NCBI GenBank assembly: GCA_033675265.1
Contig: JAUJYZ010001260.1
Location: 913,501 to 977,500, forward strand
Length of the DNA: 64,000 bases
Direction: 5' to 3'
Origin: Actinostola sp. cb2023
Taxonomy: Eukaryota; Cnidaria; Anthozoa; Actiniaria; Actinostolidae
The notes under the pieces were generated by a model. It had not been told where the DNA came from, searched no databases, and saw nothing but the letters and a program-made list of their open reading frames with translations. Each line of letters opens with the position of its first letter. The stretch's first letter is position 1. Positions 30,838-44,447 of this stretch are shown in pieces. The position numbers and the translations under genes are program-made.

Positions 30838-31438
30838 GTAAACTAATTTAGATTTAAACTATTAGAGTGATGGCACTTTTAACTATGCAACAATGAATGC
30901 TTCCAAGAAGACAGAACTGCTTCGTAACATAAAAGAAAACTACCAATAATATTGATGGATCCAAATAAAAAACAACAGCTACTGAATAAAAGAAAAGCAG
31001 ACTACCAAAGTATGGACACAGCAATGAAAACACAATACCTAGATAAAATATGGCAGTATTTTATATGTTGGCATCATAAACTATTTATTTTAAAATTAGT
31101 TTCATAAATAAAATAACACAAAAGCCTGCATGACTACAATGGGCAGATATCCTAACATCCTTATTCTTGGATGAAAAGCTTATGTAGCAATGTTTAGCAT
31201 TCAACAGCACTTTAATTTGTATTTCACCATTAGAAGCCCGAGTAAACGCTTGTAGAGCGTCTTGTTATATATCAAACACTCGAAAAATACTGTTATGCCT
31301 CCATAATTTCAAAACACCTTGAAGTCAGTTGAAAAAAACTTGGCTGAACCTCTTTATTTACAACCCACTTGTCGGTATTTTGAAATCAGAGGAATAATTA
31401 TTTCTCGTGTTTGATATTTTACTAAATGGGGGATTAAT
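30838..31438. other. copy 2 intron 2, first part
   Basis: After the left end of the 143-bp MITE (near 30864) the DNA is unlike copies 1 and 3 for about 390 bp, ending AGAGCGTCTTGTT (31254-31266), a phrase that also borders other insertions. It is probably another insertion, without coding signal. Confidence 0.5.
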
Positions 31439-32742
31439 TATCATGTAATTTCAAAACTCATACGGACAAAAAAATGATAATCATAGCTGGAAATAGTCTC
31501 CCTCGCAGCCGTGTTTAGTGTTGTCATACAACACTCTCTCATGTTCATGCCATACCAAAGACCAGTTCAAAGATGGAGTCCATTCATGAAGCACTTTGCC
31601 TTACAGTGAAATAATTTAAACTGGGCAATAAACTAAACCAATGCAATTCTTCGTGTGCAACCAAATTTCGAAATATTATTTCCTTTGCCAAATAAAATAA
31701 AATGCTTATGAGCTTGCAGAGCTATCAAAATAACAACTCTGGGCCAAATTTTGGAGCACTAGAGCATTTCTTTACCGAGCTATGTGCGAACGAAGTTTTC
31801 AAATATTCCTGTGTGTTTGTATAGCGGCGCCATGTTGGATGATAAGCTGTTGTCATCCAACATGGCGGCCAAGATTTCAAAAATTAAATTCAAGCTTAGA
31901 GTTGATATACATCACTTAATTTCACTATAGAACTTCTAAACATGTACAAAACTAAAAACATTTAATTTGGTATAAATTTGTTGCATTCCACGATTTTTCA
32001 GAGACGTGACTAGCGTTTGGTAAGAGTTGCGTGACAGACCGTGACACAATTCAAACTTCGAAAACTCGGAAACATCGAGCCCATCTGAAAATTTCTACAA
32101 TAATTCATATCACAATTCTCTAAAACACTGTAAAGAATCATGTTGATAGGATTCATAACTAAATTTTTGTATTAATTTCTGTGGTATGTGACGTCACTTG
32201 CACACGAAGAATACACTAAACACAGCTGCGAGAAAGACTAGTAAATCGTGTACATGAATTCATTTCCTAACTTTGCAACGTTCTTACGTAAATAAACAAC
32301 GAAACATGAGCCTGGGAGTGTCGAGTCGTTGACAACTAGTGAACATGAATAACGAATAAATATTTTTGATTGGCTAAACACTTACAATTGGAACGGAATG
32401 TAGCGCTTGGGTAAGCAGCCGTGTGTAAGGGGAGAGAGCGTTGCGTGACGACACTAAACACGGCTGCGAGGGAGATGGAAAGAGTTCGTTGAAATCAGTA
32501 AAAATGTGAAGTTTGGAAAAGATTGCTTCACAAATTGCGAAGATATGAATTGTCATTCCAAGCGTAAATTTCCAAAGATATGCATGCAGTTTCATATAAA
32601 ATTTCGATTTTTGAACATTCATATCTTCGCAATTAATTGTGAAGCGATCTTTTCCACACTTCACATTTTTACTAATTTCAACGAGCTCTTTCCAGCTATT
32701 ATAATCATTTTTTGTCCTATGAGTTTTGAAATTACATGATAA
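31439..32742. mobile_element. 1.3-kb fold-back element in copy 2 intron 2
   Basis: 31440-31490 and 32692-32741 are imperfect inverted repeats of about 50 bp (TATCATGTAATTTCAAAACTC...). The phrase ACTAAACACRGCTGCGAG occurs inside in both orientations (31503, 32214, 32453), and 32502-32690 forms a second long hairpin. No transposase frame. Copies 1 and 3 lack it. Confidence 0.75.
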
Positions 32743-32822
32743 ACCCTCATTGACAGCGATTTTTAGAATGAATGAATTTCCCAATAATATCATATTTCAT
32801 TATTTTTGGTTTTCTGTCTTAG

Positions 32823-33622
32823 TTATCTGAAGACCAAATACAAGATACGAAAGAAGAAATCGAAGTTCCCAAAAAAAAGAAGAAAAATAAGAAATTGAGA
32901 AGGGAGAAAAAGGAACTTAAAAAGAAAAAAAAGGAACAGGAAAGAATTGAGAAGGCTAAAGAAAACAATCTTTCTAAAGAGCAAAATAAGAATAGAAAAG
33001 GAATTAAGAAGGAAAAGGGAAGACAATCAGAAGGAGACGAGGAACTCTCTAATGAAAAGTTTCTCGAAATAGTAGATAGTTTGGAAACACCTGACAATGC
33101 AAAAAGCAGAAACCAAGAACAAGAGGAAAAGGGAAAAGAAGCTGACAATAAAACGAAAATAGCCAAAGAAATAGGAAAAGAGGGAGTAAAAGATGATCAG
33201 CAATTTCAACAACAAGAAGACATCAATCAGAGTAAAACAGATAGTACAGATGGAAATGATGTTCTTGATGCAAGTCCAAGCAATACAAATGAACCAGTAA
33301 GCAGTGACGCAATGATTGATCGCAAATCAGGCCAAGAAGACAAGTCAAGTACCACAGGAATGTCCAAAGAACCAAAGTCGCCAACACATAATCGTAATGA
33401 CGAAGAGAGGAACGAGGAGCAGCCAATGGACATCACTGAAGATCACTGGGATCAAGAATGTGAAAATGGTGACCAAAAACAAGTTGATAATTTGAAGAAA
33501 AATGGTGGTGTCAATAGAGAAGTAGTATATCCTGAATTACAAAACAGAGGTGAGAAAGTCCATCATTGTTATCAAGAGTTGTAAGTGGAGCCAAATCAAT
33601 ATTTGGGTTTCCAAGCAATCAG
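32823..33622 (+). CDS. RNF213-like: copy 2 exon 3 (frameshifted)
   Basis: 800 nt instead of a multiple of three; acceptor CTGTCTTAG, donor CAG|GTAAGA. The deletion lies in GGTGAGAAAGTCC (copy 1 GGTGAAGAAGGTCC) and leads to TAA at 33582. The variant also creates a donor-like GAG|GTGAGA at 33549, but splicing there to exon 4 would not keep the frame. Confidence 0.8.
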
Positions 33623-33679
33623 GTAAGAGACCAGGAAGTGGATATGTTGTTGGAAATACAGTACATACATACATACATT

Positions 33680-33928
33680 CATTCTCAAAAAGGTTGTCCA
33701 GATGAAAAGACTACAATAATACAATAAAGTCACGTGATTCATTATGTATTCAATTTCCTTGCGTGGAATTTCAATTTGAGATGCAAAAGTACACAGCATT
33801 GTGAGAACTGAATGTAATGGTGCTGGTATCAACTCGCAGTTCCGCACGCAGAAATTGAAGACATAATGAATCACGTGACTTTATTGTAGTATTGTAGTCT
33901 TTTCATCTGGACAACCTTTTTGAGAATG
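33680..33928. mobile_element. 249-bp MITE in copy 2 intron 3
   Basis: Terminal inverted repeats of about 67 bp (33680-33747 with 33861-33928; CATTCTCAAAAAGGTTGTCC). Absent from intron 3 of copy 1. Confidence 0.85.
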
Positions 33929-34036
33929 ACTGTATGTTTACATGCAATGTTTAACTGAATAGGATAGCATAGCAATAAAACTAATTTTATTAGCCCATGC
34001 ATCTTATTGGTTAATACTGATTCTTTTTTTCGACAG

Positions 34037-35721
34037 GAAAGACAGTTTTACTTTTACGTCGATGTACAAGTGCCAGCAAATGCCGTTTACTTACAGATTT
34101 TTAATAAATCAATTTGGAAAGAAGTTGAATATCGCCCAATGGAATCAATAGATACAAGTAGAAGGTACTGGAGAATTAGAGCTTTTTGCTTACCCAAAAA
34201 CTTTACGTTTTACTACTATGTGGTGCATCCTGGAAATCAAGTACCAATTCATGACTTTGATAAAAAATATATGAACAAACGAAGAATGGATAACCTGAGA
34301 AGCCACTACTCTGTGTTCAGGTACACGAACTATAACAATGACTACAGCACTGGCCTTTTTTGGTTTGCTCGAGATGTCTACTCTAAGATGTGTACAGGTC
34401 AGCTGACCCTCAAAGACTCCCTAGATGAGTATGACCAAATTGAATTTGGATGTATAAAATTTCCTCGGCACGAACGGGGGAAGGTGGCAGACTGGATAGA
34501 AAGGGGATTAATACAAGAAGGAACTACCCTCGAGAACGCCCTGTTTTTCGCACATGTTATTCAGCATTTTGATGGCAGACTTCTCTACAATACTAAGAAT
34601 AACAGTCCGCTGTTGAAAGATCTGATTCACAATGACAGTTGCATTACAACATTGTTAAATGCAATACACCAATGCAGCAAAGATGATCTATATCTGATAC
34701 CTGATGTTGCAGGTCTTGTTGCAAGTCTTCTGTGCAAAATACAGAGTGGCAAATCGCTTGAAATGTTCGTCGTCTTTGTTTTCCATGTAGGAATGACGCT
34801 CATTGCGAAACTGTCATACCTTCAGTTCCATTGGAATGAAGAAGAAATCTCGTTTCTTAAAAGCGAGGAAATTTATTCCATTCTCAAGAATCCTCAAAGT
34901 GAAAAGGATAGAAATCGAGTCTTGGGCTTCATTGTGAAAAGAGCTCCATCTATCTCGGCAATCTTCGAACTTCAAGAGTTCCTTAATAATGCCTGTCCAT
35001 CGTATGTCACTTCATCTGCTGAATTATTCAAGAAGACATGCAACAATCTTATTTCTTCCAAGCAAGCAAGCAAGACATCTTGGCCAACTATTCCACAGAA
35101 ATTGAAATCGGATTTTGTGGAGCCTTATATCAAGGCATTGTGTGCAGAAATCAAGCCCCTCTACCAAATCAATGTCCAACAAGAAGATGCTTTAAAAGTC
35201 TTTTTTACAGATGAAACAGCACTGGAAAGTGAAGCAGTAAAGAAAGCATTCTTGGAGATCTGCAAGTCCCCAATTACGTCAAAGGTTGTTATTGACATAC
35301 TTCAGGATTCCACCTTTAATGCTACATGTTGGAAAGATGCCTCAGAAGATTTCAAGAAAGAAGTTTACCAATGCATACTTAACTTCGCACCGCAAAGGCA
35401 TCAGCAAGAAAACCACGTGTTAAAGAGTTTTCAGGACCTTGATCGAGTGTTCTTTGCATTAGATGTATGCCCCTTTGATGGCATTAAACAAACCGCGACA
35501 GACAAGTGCCACAAAGCAGTTAGCACTGAAGAACTCAAGATAATGGCAGACGCCTATGAACAAGTACAAGAACTACATGCAGACGTTCGTGATCAGTATT
35601 TCGTTTGCCTCCAACGTTCCATCGAGAACGAAGTAAAGAAAGATCACATTCACAAAAATATCATCGCACTTCTAAAAGAGCTGCCAGTAGAAGACGAGAA
35701 AGAAAAGAGCAAAGTTGAAAG
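34037..35721 (+). CDS. RNF213-like: copy 2 exon 4 (CBM20-like module and stalk)
   Basis: Phase 0 to 2. In the first 95 codons I count 18 replacement and 2 silent codon differences from copy 1. A second cluster follows at QIEFGCIKFPRHERGKV; the remainder is highly similar. Confidence 0.92.
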
Positions 35722-35864
35722 GTAATCTTCATAACAGAGCAGTCAGTAGGATAGTTACCAATGTGTTGTACTTCAATATTTAGTCCTTGTGCATTGATAG
35801 GTCGCTGTCGTATCCTGATGCAATGGCATTATAAAATTGACATGTTCCCATCTTTCTATTTCAG

Positions 35865-38800
35865 GATCACTAAAGAAACTCTGCGATGCCTATGTCAGGA
35901 ACTAAAGATTCCCAGCGAAGCCAAAGATGTGGAAAAGCAAGGCTTTGAAAAGGTTTTTCAAGACGTTTTGAAGAACATTCCCCTATGGTCGGCACTGTTG
36001 GATGCTTGGCCACCATGGCAGAGCTTTGAAGAGTTTCCACAAACCGTGCTGCTGATGAAAGTGCTTGACTTGTTAGAACAGGCCCTGAAAGATGAAAATA
36101 TCACAATCAGGGACTTGAAAAGTCTGGGAAATAAAAATGATGCAGTTGATGTTCTTCACAAAATGCATTCTGTGTTTTCCAACCAAAACCTAAGAAGCCA
36201 AAGTTCGTTAATTGGTCTTGTAACAACCTGCCTTGAAAAGGAAAGCGACGTATTCCAGAGATTTGAGCAATTGTTAAAAGCAGTTCGTTTTGTCAAGCAA
36301 GAAACAGACCGAATCGTGGATGTAGTAGATATCGATGACATTCTTGAAGATCTCAGATCCAAGAAGAGCAGCTTTCAAGACACAAGTTTATCTGAAGTAC
36401 TTGATAAGTACTACTGGAGAAGTGCAAAACCGTTTCTCGACAGAATGAATGACCTACAAGATTTGATGCAGTTCCAAGTACTTAGAAATGCAGCCATAGA
36501 TCGTTTGGAAGAAGCTTATGAAACATCAAGTTCAGGTTCAGAAGATGAATATTCCTCAGGTACGTCAAAGGACGTCCTAAAAGTGCTAATCGACCGCGGA
36601 GTATTCTATGTGAACAAATTATGCGAACCTTTGTTCGAGGATGTTGGAAGTATGCCTATCAAACATGCAAAGATCATCCTAAAAGAAGTCGGTGAAAAGA
36701 CATTAGATTCCGAACTAAACTTCATACAGCGAAGCGCTAATAATCAAAAGTTTGCAGTCGATGTGAAAACTGTTTTGCTAAGGTTTTTAAATTTTCCCCA
36801 AATGCGCGAAAACTTACAGGCGCTCGACAAGCTGCTACAATCGATGGATCTTTGCTTTCAAGAAGAGATAATTGAGTTCTTTACGAATACGAAGGAATGT
36901 TATGAAAATCTACAACAACTGTATGATGCTACAGAGAAAGTTATCGATATAGAAGACTCGTTGCACGGACCTCGTGGCGAAGTGGTCAAAGAACTAGCTG
37001 GTTCAAAAGAGCTGATAAAGCTTTTGCAAGATACAGCTGATGACGACGTCCGTAACTTGATTGACGCAGTTGAAGAACACTCTGACACCACAGTCGCCGC
37101 AAAAGAGGTTTCTGATTTCATTGAAATCCATAAGTTTTTTTCGCCAGTTTTTCGAACTCAAGGCAGTCAGTTTTTCGTGGTTTTAAGAAGGCGCCTTCTT
37201 TCTCTTACCGAACCAGAAGCCATCGCAATCGCAGCCCGAATAAAGGCCAGCAGCCACAATGCTCACAGTCTGAGAAACGTGTACAAAAATGTAGCTAACA
37301 GAGGCGAGATGACAAAGGAAATTGTTGATGCAGCCCTCCGTAAAGGACAATTCAAGATTTCCAACGCAAAGATATGTGACCCTGATGAAGGCTCTAAGAT
37401 AACGAGAGAAAGATGGGAGTACAGCGTGACATATTCAGATGAAGGTAACAACATCACTCACAGCATGGAAAGCTTGCAAGATATCAAAAGCCGAGCTCTG
37501 CTAATTGTTAATTCAGAGAAAAAGCAGCTAAGTAGTTCTGAAAAGGAGGTTGATTATCAGCGTTTTATTGATCAAATCGACTTACTCAATGAAATCGTCA
37601 ATACTGGTGAAGACCTCCAGCAGTCTGGACATCCTGATTTTGAAGACTTTTGGCGAGAATGTCATTCCTTCGATGAAATTCAAACTACGTCCAAAGAACT
37701 AAATGAAGAACGTCAAAGATGGGAAAGAACAGTTAGAGAGGCAAGAGATTCAAACTTCTATTTGAACTTTTTCACCCCAAGCAGGTGTGGACTTTGAAAG
37801 AATTCTTTAAGTGCAATTCCAGTCTGTCTGTCACACAAGAGGCGCTCGCACTCCTCAGGTTCGTGGATGGTTCTGTGACGATGAAAACCATTGCACATTT
37901 TGTGAACGACCAAAAAATTAAGGATAGTCCAGATTTCAAAGAGCAGTTTAGGCAGATTGGCGACTGCTTGGAAAACTTTTTTGGCAGTAGTTCAGGAAGA
38001 TTACAGAAAAGAACTGAAGTCGACACAAAGAGAGGACTCTCCGTGGCTGTTCTTGAAAAAGATAGCACCCAAACTGCTGCTATTGTCATGAAGCTCTTCA
38101 AGGACTTGCCTCTCCAACCAAACAAGGTATTATTCTGCCATGAAAACTCAACATGGGACGAGATAGAGCTCTTTCTCCGACGTTCTTTTACACCGCAAAG
38201 CTACAACGTCCCACACTGTCTTGCGAACGTTGAAAGTCTGGATACTGACTTGCAGTTTCAGCTGATAGATGCCATTCGAGGTTTCCAAGCCAAAGTATCA
38301 CAGTACTGGTTGGTTCTTATTTGCCGTGGAGGCGAGCATCACCATATTGTCAATCAGTTTCGAGAATGTGCGAAGAAAGTAGAAGCAATGACAGATCGTG
38401 AACTGAGAAGTGCATTCTCAACCAAGTTTCCAGACGTCTCAATGGTAACCTCAGACCTTCCTGGGCTTGGAAAGACTGAGCTAATATACCAAGAAGCGGC
38501 AAGGAAACGGAAGAGACTTGTTTGCTTCCCAATTAATGGACCTGTTGAACGTCACAAGCTAGTACATCGATTGTCACGTCTGGGTCTTGACGAGGACAGT
38601 CTTCTCCATATTGACGTGTCCGAGGTAGATGATCCTCTCTTCGTCGACAGTTTCCTTTTTGAGCTGATCGTGTTAGGAATGGTTTCATCTTCAACATTAG
38701 TGTTTCACCTTCCAACCTTCTTCATTGCTATTGAAGTGGCCAACACACTCCAACATCATCTCAGAGATTCCCTGGCGGTGACCAAGTGTTTCCTCCGCAT

Positions 38801-40737
38801 CCATGAGGACTGGAAGGACTTCAAGAACTTCGTGTGCAGCGAAGAGAACGAAAGCGCAATCCAAGTAGTTTGTCAGTACCTCAACGCGTATGAAAAGAAA
38901 AGCTTAGAGACAGAAACACTAAGCTCAAGAGATATGAAAGAAGCAACGCCTTTGAGTGAAAATGAATGTAGACGTCTGTTGAAAAAACACTCACCATGGT
39001 GTGATTTATCTTTTTAACACTTTGGAGATATTTTTGAATGTTTTGGCAGCGCAATTGAGAAGATTTTCATCAAGTCCATTCTTTCGCCCAGAACATTTGA
39101 AGGCAGCTCTGAAAGAAACAGGTGACATCCGCGTACAACTGTTTGAAGCTCTGAAGAATGTGTCCATTGAGTTTGCCAAAAGGTCCGTAGAAGCCTGTAA
39201 AGAAGTACAAACACTTGCTCTTTTGCAAAATGTCTTAAATTCGAGGAAAGATACAGCCAGCAAAATGGTCCATCGTGTTGATGGGATGGTACGGTGGGCA
39301 GAGGATAATCATCTTGTTGTGATGTTTCAAGAAGCAGACTCAATTTCCGCCCTTTTTCGCGAGCTAGAAATGGTTCCTAAACAAGTCCAAGAGCTTTTCA
39401 AGAGTCAAAACGCCCCGTTAAGGGATTTGGGAGCCATAAGCGAAAACGATCTAGAAGACAAACTGAGGAAAATTCTGATGGTAGATTCAAAGAAGCAAAG
39501 AGAAAATGATGGCCAAAGCTATGTACTTACTCCGGACAACATTTTAAAGATGGTTCTGATTGTTCAGCGAATTCGTGCAAGAGTTCCTGTGATTGTGATG
39601 GGAGAGACAGGATGTGGAAAGACCAGCTTGGTTCGTTATCTTGCCCAATGCTGCAGTGCCAAACTCTCTGTGATGAACTTTCATGCAGGAATCTACGAAG
39701 AGGATATTGTCAAGTTTACAGAGAAACAGATGAAAAGAGCGGAAGAAGATCCGGAAAAGCACGTGTGGGTCTTCTTTGACGAAATAAACACGTGCGATTA
39801 CCTTGGTCTTATCTGTGACATCATCTGCCACAGGTGCCTGAATGGAAAAGAGCTGCCTCCTAATATCGTCTTCATAGCGGCTTGCAATCCATATTGCTTG
39901 AGGTCATCTGATAGCATTACCACGGCGGGTCTTACTGGAAAGAGTCTTACCGATGAATATTCAAACCTTGTTTACAGAGTGAAACCACTTCCAGAAACCA
40001 TGATGGACTATGTCTGGGATTACGGGTCTCTCGATCCCCAAGACGAGCGAGTATATATAAGATGCATGGTGGACAAACTTCACACCAGTGACTCAGAGTT
40101 GGTAGTCGATCTCCTTGCGATTTCACAACAATTCATTCGCCAACTTCAAAATCGTTACAGTGTGAGCCTTCGAGATGTTCGTCGATGCATCCTCCTTGCC
40201 GAGTGGTTCAAGGAAATGATAGCAGCTCGTCCACCGGTTGATGTTTCCAAATTCAGCAAGAAAGTAAGAAATGTTTACAATGATGCTCAAAGTCACTCCA
40301 ATGAAGACAGATCTATCATTCTAGCCCTGGCGCATTCATACCAGTCTCGTATTCCATCAAGCAAAGGAAGAGAAGATTTCCGCTCGAAGCTTGAACAGGT
40401 GTATCACAAACACCAAAAACATATATCAGGAACTGATATTGACAATATCGTAACAGCTGAACAGGAGGAATATCTTGCCAGAATGGAGCTTCCCGAAGGT
40501 ACAGCCCGAAACACCGCTCTCAGGGAAAACGTGTTTGTCATCCTGGTTTGCATTCTCAACAGAATCCCAGTATTCGTGGTTGGTAAGCCTGGCTGTAGCA
40601 AGTCCCTCTCCATGCAAGTTATTATAAGTAATCTTCGTGGAAAAGACTCCAAAGATGACTTTTTCAAAACGCTTCCCCAGCTGCTTGTTGTGTCTTACCA
40701 AGGCTCGGAATCCTCTACTTCAGAGGGAATACTCAAG
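35865..40737 (+). CDS. RNF213-like: copy 2 exon 5 (stalk to AAA4; two compensating indels)
   Basis: Length 4,873 nt keeps the overall phase, but the segment about 37772-39012 is read in a shifted frame because of a lost T and a later gained T. Extra residues EEAYETSSSGSEDEY relative to copy 1 are shared in part with copy 3. Walker motifs are unchanged. Confidence 0.9.
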
Positions 40738-40903
40738 GTAATTCAAAAACAAATATCTAATTTTACGCGTAACGTTAGAATTATGTTACTTGGTTCCATA
40801 CCTTGGTATGCGAATATTTGAGGAATGTCTCTTAATTGATAATTGTCCTATGCTGATGCAGACTAACATATTTCTCATGAAGTACGTTTTGACAATGTTT
40901 TAG

Positions 40904-41231
40904 GTTTTTGACAAAGCTCAAAAATACAAAGAGCAAAACAAAGAAGATGAGTCACTCCCAGTGGTTCTTCTAGATGAAGTTGGCCTCGCAGAGATATCAA
41001 AATACAACCCATTGAAGGTGTTGCATCGTCTTCTTGAACCGGAAGAGAAAGAGTTGCCAGACGTGGCAGTGGTTGGAATTTCAAATTGGGCTCTGGATGC
41101 TGCCAAAATGAATCGTGCCATTCATCTTTCAAGACCTGAACCAACACTCAAAGACTTGGAAGAAACTGGCTCCTCTATTCTGGAAGCACAGTTAGAATCA
41201 TCAAGCGTTTTGAATGAAGATGCTCTTCAAG
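40904..41231 (+). CDS. RNF213-like: copy 2 exon 6 (AAA4 Walker B)
   Basis: Protein identical to copy 1 exon 6. Confidence 0.95.
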
Positions 41232-41344
41232 GTGATCAATATTGTTCTATAATATCTTTGTTTTGTCGATCAACCAGTTAGTGCCGGTGGTGGTAATTGG
41301 TTTATGAACATATTTATTGATGATGTCATTCTTTTGACAAACAG

Positions 41345-41481
41345 GCTTAAACGAAGAGATGCTGAGCTGTTTAGCACAGTCCTATCATGAGTACCAGAAG
41401 GAGCAGAAACACGACAACTTTCATGGATTAAGAGATTACTACTCTTTGATAAAGTGTCTGAGTCAAACGCTGATGAACAAG
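41345..41481 (+). CDS. RNF213-like: copy 2 exon 7
   Basis: Same 137-nt exon and phase as copy 1, FHGLRDYYSLIK conserved. Confidence 0.9.
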
Positions 41482-41542
41482 GTAAATTTGTCATATCATT
41501 TGGTGCTGTACGAATCATAGCTAACCAATAAATGATTTGCAG

Positions 41543-42061
41543 GACTCTGGGCCATTATTGGCAACGTTTCAAGCTGCAAGTACGTTTCGGTCGCTGCAAA
41601 GAAACTTTGGTGGTCTCAGAAAAGAAGATCAAGGAATTGAACAAATTCACATTGAAAACGTGAAGTCCATTGGACTCGACCATGAATTGGATGAAGGAGA
41701 GCATTTGCCTGTAACCGACATGATTATGGATAACTTGAAAGACCCATCTGCCCGTCATTTAATGTTGATTACAAGTGGAGAGTCCGCCCTTGGAATCATT
41801 GATGACACCTTGGCAGGAATGCACAAAGAGAAAGTGGTCATCTATGGAAGCAAGTTTGAAGAAGATCAGTCCGAAGACTACAGCTATAGAACACTGAGTC
41901 GTATCATCCTCCATATGGAAAGAGAATGCGTTTTAGTGTTAAGGGATTTAGAGAGTGTCTACGGAAGCTTGTATGACATGCTCAACCAAAACTACGTTGT
42001 GGTAGGTCAGAAGAAGAATTGCCGAGTTGCTCTTGGGCCATACAGTAACCCTATGTGTCAG
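41543..42061 (+). CDS. RNF213-like: copy 2 exon 8
   Basis: One codon longer than copy 1 (DSGPLLATFQ); otherwise nearly identical. Confidence 0.93.
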
Positions 42062-42771
42062 GTATGCTATTTCTAGAGACCGTGATCTCTTGCTTAATAT
42101 CAATACTTTCCTTTTGTGATGTATTTTATATTTATATTTTGCGCGGGCATGGTCGCGCGCATCTTTTCTGCGCATGCTCGCGCACGTTTTTGAGACCGGA
42201 AGTCATAATGTGAACAATATTTTCTAATAATTTTACATATTTCTTACTTCTAAAATAGTTATTTATACATCATTTTACACACTTTAGATTGAATCTGCCT
42301 CAGGATCAACCATAGATAAACGGTTTTAAAGAATTTTCGCATTTAGTGGCCAGTCTCCGCTCGGAATTCAAGTTCACAGTTTACTGCAAAATATCTCTTT
42401 TCAGATGTCTACAACTGTTAAAACTAAAAAAGGGTTAATTTCAATCTTTCACCGAGAAACTAAATGTTGTTTTTCATCTCGGCCAGAAAAAGCGATAAAA
42501 GATACGACAGTTTTGTTGCAGAACCACATAACAATAACATTGCTTTTCCCACCGAAAAACGTTTGTTTCTTATGTCCCTTATTATAAACAAAATAGTTCA
42601 GTAGAAAGACAGGGAAAACATAGCAGATAAAGGCTGTTAGCTGTTTTCTGATATCAATATGTATAAAATTATTTTATAAATGGCCTTCTGTTCAGGCGCA
42701 TTTGCCCGCGAACGTCCCTTAAGTAAATTAAGTTAATGTGTTTAGATTAAATTATTTTGGTTCCATTCTAG

Positions 42772-44055
42772 GTCCACGATGGGTTCCGCTGCATTGTGCT
42801 AGTTGACGAGGGAAAGGTTGACTACACAGACCCACCATTTTTAAATCGTTTTGAAAAGCAACTCCTTCGATACTCTGATGTATTGGGAGACCGTGAAATG
42901 AAAGTCATTTTACAGCTTAAGGAATGGGTCAACAACTTTTGCAGCATTGAAAACAATGACTTCAGCGACAGAGACGTTTTCCTGGGACTTCAAGATGACA
43001 CTCTAGCTTCGTTGGTCCTTCTTCTCAGCCGACAAAACGACCCAACCAGCAGTGACTTACTTCGAAGATGCAAGGAAAAGCTTTTGGACATTGCTACCCC
43101 AGATGGTGTATTGCGAAGCCTTTGTTCAAACCAGTACAAGAAAGATCCTCAAGAGGTTAAAGCCTTGTACGATAACTATTTCTTCGAAAAACCTCTTCAC
43201 AAAGGCCTTAAAGGATTCATCAAGTCCTTTAACGGTGAAGGTTCTACAAATTCCATCCTTAAGTACTTGGTTGTGACGCACTCGAGTATTCACACAGATG
43301 TTGCTGAATGTCTCGAAGGATTGTTTACTTGTCAAGTGGAAAAGCTTGGATCATACAAGTCTGAAAGACAACTTCTCAAGAACATCCAACAGTTCTGGCA
43401 AGATTCTTCCAAAGACCTGTTGGTGTTTCAGTGCAAACCAAATCTCGATGCGGAGCACATGTTGCTTATGACATCAACAAGTGAAAAGTGCCATGAAAAC
43501 TACCTAATGAGATGTAGCAACGAAGGAAAGTCACCCACCAAGAGCATTTGTGTCATCGTTCATCTTCAGAGAGGAAAACCTTCAGAAAAATCGAAACCCT
43601 GGCAATTTAGCTTTCTCAACAGCTGGAAGCAGGCGACCATTGATGCTCTTGAAGAACCTGATGTCCAGGTCACTGCGATTCTTGGCCAAACGGTCGTGTC
43701 ACTGATGAAAGAGAATACTCTCTCGTTGAAAAAGATCATGACTGAGAAATTAATGTGGTGTTTCACAAGGCTGAAGTATCCACAGTACTCACCAATAGAC
43801 CAAGACAGTGTCCATGACCATGTGGCTAATATGACGTCCACTGGACCAATGATGAAATACTTGAAGAAGATCGTCATACGATGGATTACCAACCACCATG
43901 ATAATCAGGAAGATAGGTATCAGTCATCCAGCCTTCGAGTTTGTGATTGGCAAGTGAAGGTAGCTTGTGACAAAAACGCGTTGTTGGGATCGTCGACCCT
44001 GTCAAGTGCTCTACTGCGCTACATTGACAATCTTGTGCGTCGGCCATTAGCCAAG
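42772..44055 (+). CDS. RNF213-like: copy 2 exon 9
   Basis: One codon longer than copy 1 (TSSDLLRRC versus TSGLLQRC); open throughout. Confidence 0.94.
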
Positions 44056-44176
44056 GTAAAGCTATAACCTATATAACTACCAATACTGTTTCCTTTCATA
44101 AAAAAAGTTAGAAGTCATTCACCATGTCATGTTGTTACTTTATCAGTAACAATAACAAGACGCTCTGTAAGCGTTC

Positions 44177-44325
44177 ACTCGGCGGGCTTCAGCAATGAGC
44201 AATGAGCCTTCGGTTTCCTCAGAGGCACAGAGCGCATGCGCCTTGGTACCCAGTTGGCGATTTGTGGCCACAAGAAAAAGAAAGCCCGATTTTCAACTCG
44301 GCGTGCCACAGGCAACCCGCCGAGT
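44177..44325. mobile_element. short TIR element in copy 2 intron 9
   Basis: Same element and position as 17113-17261 in copy 1. Confidence 0.6.
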
Positions 44326-44447
44326 AATGATATTGATTTCTCGTTGATGTATTATTGTTTTATATATGTTTTATTGTTAAATTCCCCAATAAAAATAAAA
44401 ATAATTAGTGCATCGCTTTGATGAAACTCGTTACTTTCCTGTTTTAG

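Noticed and set aside
33549..33552. New splice donor GAG|GTGAGA rescuing the copy 2 frameshift
   Set aside because: Exon 3 would end in phase 1 while exon 4 starts in phase 0, so the frame is not rescued.
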